DNA of 18,212 nt, taken from the NCBI GenBank assembly GCA_035476575.1, contig DATILL010000034.1, positions 1 through 18,212 of the forward strand, read 5' to 3'. This document shows, one piece after another, positions 14,463 through 18,212 of this stretch. Under the pieces are notes generated by a model. That model did not search any database. It had not been told where the DNA came from and was given only the letters and a program-made list of their open reading frames with translations. The translations under genes and the position numbers were made by a program. Position 1 is the stretch's first letter. Each line of letters starts with the position of its first letter. The DNA is from DATILL01 sp035476575. GTDB lineage: Bacteria; Actinomycetota; Actinomycetes; Mycobacteriales; JACQDL01.

Positions 14463-14837
14463 CTATCCGTGCACGAGGTTGCGTGAGGAGGGGATTCGGA
14501 TCACATCGTCCAGCCGACCGCGGACGTTCTCGGCCTCGAACAACCATACCCCCCAGCGGGCCAGGCCGCGGGTCAGGGTGCCGCGTTCTGGTTGTTCCAG
14601 CAGGCTGCGGAGCGTGGGCTGCGCGGCTGGTTGGCGGGTCACCGCGAGGGTGTAGGTCGCTGCCCACTGCGCCGGCTCCTGCTCGCTCTGGGCGATGTTC
14701 GACAGTACGTTGACGGGGACGTCGTGACGGTGCTCCCAACGGGGTCGTTGACCGCAGATGTCCCCGATTCCCCAGGCGGCCGCATGGAACCGGCGGCGGG
14801 TCCCGACCGTGCTGGCCCGGTCGGTACGCCGGGAGAG
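14463..14837 (-). pseudogene. N-terminally truncated gene fragment, unknown family
   Basis: An open frame of 124 codons ending at a TAG (14463-14465). It has no usable start codon in its N-terminal half: upstream it meets a TAG at 14838-14840, and only an internal GTG exists. The translation is protein-like with high GC at third positions: HAAAWGIGDICGQRPRW, then HDVPVNVLSNIAQSEQEP, then LEQPERGTLTRGLARWGVW and FEAENVRGRLDDVIRIPSS. The Trp-rich, charged-helix character differs from the shadow frames nearby. I do not recognise the family. It probably is the C-terminal part of a lost gene. It overlaps the beginning of the next, opposite-strand remnant, suggesting a recombination join near 14790-14840. 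Confidence 0.5.
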
Positions 14838-15720
14838 CTACCTCGACGCGGTCCTGACCGAGTCCACACGACGTGATGTCACCGGCCTGGACGTGCTGGC
14901 ACCCCGTCTGGCATCAGCGGGCGACGGCAAGCGGACGATCCGCGCGATCCAGGACGCCTGGACGCAGATCAACAAATCGGGCCGGGTCCGAGTCGTCACG
15001 CTCTACTCCGACGAGTGCCTCAAGGCAGGCGCCGAGCTGCTCATCGGCGGTATCGAGGTCCGCGTCACCCGACCCGAGCTCGGCAAGGAAAGTCTCAGCT
15101 ACCACCTCTTCAAGGGCACAGTGTTCACGGGCGCAGCGCCGACTGCCCTGGTCAACCATCACCAGGGTGGCAAGGACCCGGCCGGTCCGCCTCAACGGCG
15201 GTGCCTTCAGCGTGGAGCACGAGACCCACATGATGCCCGCCCTACAGGCGCTTGCCCAGGCTGTCCGAGAGCAGGTGAACGACAATGAGGTCACCCTGGT
15301 CGAGCTCGCCCGCGCCGATCTCGTCGCCGCCCTGCGGGAGTTCGACGAGTTCCGAGCCCGATCCATGGTGATCCACGTGTCGGCGCCCGCCGACCTACGC
15401 GCCAAACGCATCGACCGCCGCGCGGAACCGCCGGAGACCGCTGTCGAAGAAAACTCGGTCAAGATCGACCTGTCCGACAACCACCGGCTCCCGAGCAGCG
15501 TCGAGCAGACCATCTACACCACCGATGGCATCGACACGCTCGACTCCTCGCGGCGCTGGCGGATCTGGAAGATCGAGAACGACGCGGACGGCAACGGCAC
15601 CGTCATCAACGACCGCCTCCATGCCTTCGTGAAGGATCTCCTCGACCGCTACCCAGCCACCCCAGGCCAAACCCCCTCAGGACAGCCACCCAACCCCCGA
15701 CCCCACATTCGTCCGGACGG
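14758..15720 (+). pseudogene. Frameshifted and internally deleted P-loop kinase-like gene
   Basis: Two protein-like segments lie in different frames. The first (frame of 14758) reads VRRESYLDAVLTESTRRDVTG..., then SGRVRVVTLYSDECLKAGAELLIGGIEVRVTRPELGKESLSYHLF and ends VNHHQGGKD near 15176. The second (frame of 14873) continues RPVRLNGGAFSVEHE..., then VTLVELARADLVAALREF and VIHVSAPADLRAKRIDRRAEPP, a LID-like segment of P-loop kinases. Reading GKD directly into RPVRLN needs removal of one C from the CCC at 15177-15179. No Walker A motif occurs before VEHE, although the kinase-like C-terminal half needs one, so I infer an internal deletion near 15200. The second frame has no stop before it enters antisense asd, so the natural end is lost. 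I recall intact two-part proteins of this type in actinomycetes, function unknown. Confidence 0.65.
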
Positions 15721-15792
15721 CAACCTCAACGCACCGCTAACCAGCCGACCCGGGTGGCGGCACTCCGCCCCGCACCGGCATCCACCGCGCGC

Positions 15793-16827
15793 TCAGCGGT
15801 GGATGAGCAGCTCGGCGATCTGGACGGCGTTGAGGGCGGCGCCCTTGCGCAGGTTGTCGTTTGACACGAACAGGGCCAGGCCCCGGCCATCCGGAACGGT
15901 CGGGTCGCGCCGGATGCGTCCGACGAACGACGGGTCGGCACCGGCCGAGCGCAGCGGGGTGGGCACGTCGATGAGGGCCACGCCCGGCGCCTGGGCCAGC
16001 AGCTCGGCGGCCCGGGCGGGCGGCAGCGGCCGGGCAAGCTCGATGTTGATCGACAGCGAGTGGCCGGTGAACACCGGCACCCGCACGCAGGTGCCGCTCA
16101 CCAGCAGGTCGGGCAGGCCGAGGATCTTGCGGCTCTCGTTGCGCAGCTTCTGCTCCTCGTCGGTCTCGCCGCTGCCGTCGTCGACGATGGAGCCGGCCAG
16201 CGGTACGACGTTGAACGCGACGGGCGCCGGGAACGTGACCGGCACCGGGAGCTCGACCGCCCGGCCGTCGTAGGTCAGCCGGGCGGCGCCGTCGTATGCC
16301 TTGCGGACCTGGATGTCGAGCTCCTCCACGCCGGCCAGCCCGGCGCCGGAGACGGCCTGGTAGGTGCTCACGGTGAGCCGGACCAGGCCGGCCTCGCGGT
16401 GCAACGGCATGAGGACCGGCATGGCCGCCATGGTGGTGCAGTTGGGGTTGGCGACGATGCCCTTGCGGTCCTTGCGGATGCCGGCCAGCGCCTCGGGGTT
16501 GACCTCGGCGACGACCAGTGGCACGGCCGGGTCCATCCGCCAGGCGGAGGAGTTGTCGATGACGACGGCGCCGGCGGCGGCCACCCGGGGGGCCAGCGCC
16601 CTCGACGCGTCCTTGCCGGCGGAGAACAGCGCGATGTCGATGCCGGAGTAGTCGGCGGTGCCGGCGTCCTCGACCGTCACCTCGCCGTCCCGCCACGGCA
16701 GCGTGCGGCCGGCCGAGCGGGCCGAGGCGAAGAGGCGGAGGTCGTCGATCGGAAGGTGGCGCTCGGCGAGCAGGGCGCGCATGACGCCTCCGACCTGGCC
16801 GGTGGCACCGACGACGGCGATTCGCAT
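15793..16827 (-). CDS. asd: Aspartate-semialdehyde dehydrogenase
   Basis: 344 residues from the ATG at 16827; the frame is open further upstream but MRIAVVGATGQVGGVM is the typical NADP-binding start. It reduces aspartyl phosphate to aspartate semialdehyde, feeding lysine/diaminopimelate, threonine and methionine synthesis. The catalytic Cys130 lies in NPNCTTM, Gln157 in STYQAVSGAG, and Arg249 and His256 in GTCVRVPVFTGHSLSIN. Length is normal. A TAGCCT on the minus strand (16835-16840) ends seven bases before the ATG, so the message is probably leaderless. In many actinobacteria asd follows the aspartokinase gene lysC; no aspartokinase lies in this window. Confidence 0.97.
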   Translation of the reverse strand: MRIAVVGATGQVGGVMRALLAERHLPIDDLRLFASARSAGRTLPWRDGEVTVEDAGTADYSGIDIALFSAGKDASRALAPRVAAAGAVVIDNSSAWRMDPAVPLVVAEVNPEALAGIRKDRKGIVANPNCTTMAAMPVLMPLHREAGLVRLTVSTYQAVSGAGLAGVEELDIQVRKAYDGAARLTYDGRAVELPVPVTFPAPVAFNVVPLAGSIVDDGSGETDEEQKLRNESRKILGLPDLLVSGTCVRVPVFTGHSLSINIELARPLPPARAAELLAQAPGVALIDVPTPLRSAGADPSFVGRIRRDPTVPDGRGLALFVSNDNLRKGAALNAVQIAELLIHR

Positions 16828-16834
16828 GCCTGCC

Positions 16835-16840
16835 AGGCTA
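16835..16840 (-). promoter_or_regulatory. Candidate -10 (TAGCCT) giving a leaderless asd transcript
   Basis: The minus-strand hexamer TAGCCT lies seven bases before the asd ATG, which places the likely transcription start at or next to the start codon. Only a weak GGCAGG precedes the ATG. Confidence 0.4.
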
Positions 16841-16867
16841 CGGGAGGCGGGGTGGGAAGATGGCGGG

Positions 16868-17407
16868 GTGACCACCGCGCCGCCGTCTGGGCCGCCGCCG
16901 TCGAACCCTCGGCTGGGGAAGGCGTTGGGCGACATGGTCCGGTCGCTGTTGCCGCTGGTCGCGATCATCCTGATCGTCGTGTGGGTGCGCTCGCCCGGCG
17001 GTGAGCGAGTGCACACGATCGACCTGACCGACGACATCCGGGCGGCCAGCGAGGTCGCGCCGTACCCGGTGCTGTCCGCGCACGGCCTGGCATCCGGCTG
17101 GCGGCCGACCAGCTCGCACCTGGACCGGCCGGCGGCCGGGGTCGTCACCTTCGAGGTGGGCTATGTCTCCCCGGCCGGCCGGTACGCACGGTACGTCGAG
17201 AGCAACGTCGGCGCGGCGCAGCTCCGTACGGCGCAGCTTCCGGACGCGACGGCGGACGGTACGGCGTCGGTCGGCGGGCGGCGCTGGGAGCGGTACCGGA
17301 CCGGGCAAGGTGAGATCGCGCTGTTCCGGCCGGGCACGGTGGCGCTGCTGGTGACCGGCAGCGCCGGCTTGGACGAGCTGCTCACCCTCGCCGCGTCCCT
17401 GCGCTGA
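16868..17407 (+). CDS. DUF4245 family membrane-anchored protein
   Basis: 179 residues from the GTG at 16868; upstream sequence in the same frame is antisense asd and not protein-like. Residues 1-20 are Pro/Ser-rich, and residues 24-41 (VRSLLPLVAIILIVVWVR) form a single membrane helix. The rest is an extracytoplasmic domain with alternating strands, including VVTFEVGYVSPAGRYARYVES, GGRRWERYR and GTVALLVTGSAGLDELLTLAASLR. This is the DUF4245 pattern, present next to glpX in mycobacteria (Rv1100). No activity is known. It is divergent from asd with 40 bases between starts, so the two promoters must overlap. The ribosome binding site is poor (TGGCGGG directly before GTG). Confidence 0.88.
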   Translation: MTTAPPSGPPPSNPRLGKALGDMVRSLLPLVAIILIVVWVRSPGGERVHTIDLTDDIRAASEVAPYPVLSAHGLASGWRPTSSHLDRPAAGVVTFEVGYVSPAGRYARYVESNVGAAQLRTAQLPDATADGTASVGGRRWERYRTGQGEIALFRPGTVALLVTGSAGLDELLTLAASLR

Positions 17408-17424
17408 GGCAGGGCGGACTCTCG

Positions 17425-17452
17425 TTTACGGATAGCGATATGAAGGTATGAT
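17425..17452 (+). promoter_or_regulatory. Sigma70-like promoter TTTACG - 16 bp - TATGAT
   Basis: TTTACG (17425-17430) and TATGAT (17447-17452) match the housekeeping consensus at four and five of six positions, with a 16-base spacer. This is the best canonical promoter in the window. It points to the broken membrane gene about 130 bases downstream. Confidence 0.5.
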
Positions 17453-17585
17453 GTTGGTCGCGCTGTCCGGGGCCGCGCCGACACTGGACGTGACCGATGC
17501 AGCTCAGGCACGGTGGTCAGGCGCCCTCCGCACTGGCGCGGGCAGACCCCTGTTTCGGGCGGCGGAGGGAGCGTCACGTGGCAGC

Positions 17586-18106
17586 GTGACAGAACGCATA
17601 CGGAATCGTCCTGGTCGAGCTGTGTGCTTTCATTTACCTGGTCCTCTCCGTTGCTAACCGGCAGTGGGTGAATGCCATCTTGGCCCTCTCCATTGAAATC
17701 GCCATCCCATGCTGGGTGTTCGCCGTCAAAGCACCGACATACTGCGGAGTCGCGACACTAACCGGGCGGCCGTGTCCAAACCGTACGACGGGCATTCTCT
17801 TTGGCTGCGGGCAGGCGAGAAGCGGTGTCCATGTGGGAGAAGTTCTTTCTACGACTCGGCTGGCGACGAGGGCTGCCGTCATCCTCGCGAGATAGGTCAC
17901 GTACGACGGGACGAAAACCACAGGCGGCGTTCCTAGAACCCGCCTTAGGCGACGAACCCGAGGCTATGTTGGTCCGAATCGAAGAAGACCGCAAGAGCAC
18001 CGTGCTATTCTGGTTAGCGATCATGTCAACGCTTGCGGGCACCATATCGGCGGTGGTTGAAGTGAGTAGCGTGAGGCTTATGCAGAAGTCGGTTCGAGTG
18101 AACTGA
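17586..18106 (+). pseudogene. Membrane protein with Cys-knuckle motif, broken by frameshifts
   Basis: A GTG at 17586 lies 14 bases after GGAGGGAG (17564-17571) and begins VTERIRN in one frame. The protein-like sequence continues in a second frame from 17596: IVLVELCAFIYLVLSVA and WVNAILALSIEIAIPCWVFAV, two membrane helices, then CGVATLTGRPC and ILFGC. The Cys/His spacing is C-x9-C-x10-C-x7-H, like small C-x3-T-x2-G-x2-C zinc-knuckle segments. At 17830 the coding character moves to a third frame, MWEKFFLRLGWRRG, followed by a charged linker and a last membrane helix LFWLAIMSTLAGTISAVVEV, with a TGA at 18104-18106. The second frame ends at a TAG near 17892. Base composition is clearly less GC-rich than the rest of the window, which suggests transfer. 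Alternatives are a decayed gene, two overlapping small genes, or sequencing indels. Confidence 0.55.
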
Positions 18107-18132
18107 CATGATCGGCGTGTCGCAATCGTTCA

Positions 18133-18200
18133 GGCAACGGTCCCTACGGGATAATTCGAAGGTTCGACCAAGAATCTTCACTCCCGGAGGGACCATTGCC
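18133..18200. repeat. Imperfect 19-bp inverted repeat with nested hairpin
   Basis: Bases 18133-18151 and 18182-18200 pair at 17 of 19 positions. Inside the 30-base spacer, GAAGGTTC and GAATCTTC form a nested hairpin (7 of 8). It lies 26 bases after the stop of the broken membrane gene. It may be a terminator, the end of a mobile element, or a miniature inverted-repeat element; no transposase is visible before the window ends. Confidence 0.6.
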
Positions 18201-18212
18201 CGGCCAGGCTAC

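Noticed and set aside
14404..14739. 111-codon minus ORF with an ATG
   Set aside because: Arg/Pro-rich. The overlapping startless frame at 14463-14837 looks far more protein-like.
18155..18175. Possible tRNA T-arm (GGTTCGA)
   Set aside because: Flanking bases do not form the five-base T stem, and no acceptor or anticodon arm fits nearby.
18196..18212. Possible gene start at TTG after GGAGG
   Set aside because: Only five codons are inside the window; cannot be supported as a feature.
1..18212. CRISPR arrays, rRNA genes or a complete insertion sequence
   Set aside because: No regularly spaced repeats of CRISPR length, no rRNA-like stretches and no transposase were seen on either strand.

Overview
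The window is GC-rich with strong G/C bias at third codon positions, many GTG starts and short leaders, which points to an actinobacterium. The gene set and its order resemble the Mycobacterium tuberculosis block Rv1085c-Rv1086 ... Rv1095 ... Rv1098c-Rv1099c-Rv1100 (from memory, not searched): hemolysin III/TrhA, a short-chain Z-isoprenyl diphosphate synthase, PhoH2, fumarase, GlpX and a DUF4245 protein appear here in the same order and relative strands. The intergenic palindromes and the added genes suggest a filamentous soil actinomycete, with Micromonosporaceae my best guess at low certainty.

Layout, left to right. Positions 1-2269 hold a ribbon-helix-helix-like DNA-binding protein, a zinc-type medium-chain dehydrogenase whose catalytic zinc ligands are changed, and a 75-residue Cys-rich protein, all on +. 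Positions 2266-3811 hold divergent trhA (-) and the cis-prenyltransferase (+). Positions 3866-6878 hold a DUF885 metallopeptidase-like protein and phoH (PIN plus PhoH ATPase), separated by a 400-base non-coding stretch with a 9-bp tandem repeat. Positions 7008-7756 hold a PIN-toxin/RHH-antitoxin pair (-), bracketed by two copies of a palindromic intergenic repeat; half of a third copy lies at the left edge. Positions 7969-9408 hold fumC (-), with a 15-bp tandem repeat just upstream of its start. Positions 9583-10386 hold a secreted lipoprotein. Positions 10408-13131 hold a divergent ATP-grasp ligase and MFS exporter that share a 111-base control region. Positions 13197-14228 hold glpX (-).

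Positions 14463-15720 are gene debris: an N-truncated fragment on -, then a frameshifted and apparently internally deleted P-loop kinase-like gene on +. Then come asd (15793-16827, -) and a divergent DUF4245 membrane protein (16868-17407, +). The last 800 bases have lower GC. They contain a good sigma70-like promoter, a membrane/Cys-knuckle reading frame broken into two or three frames, and an imperfect 19-bp inverted repeat.

How the genes work together: fumC, glpX and asd are central metabolism (TCA cycle, gluconeogenesis, aspartate-family amino acids and cell wall); the prenyltransferase serves isoprenoid and cell-wall carriers. PhoH and the PIN/RHH pair are RNA-directed stress modules. The ATP-grasp/MFS pair looks like a small make-and-export module for a peptide-like metabolite, and is the most promising candidate for an undescribed function. 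The broken frames at 14.5-15.7 kb and 17.6-18.1 kb mark places where accessory DNA has entered and decayed.
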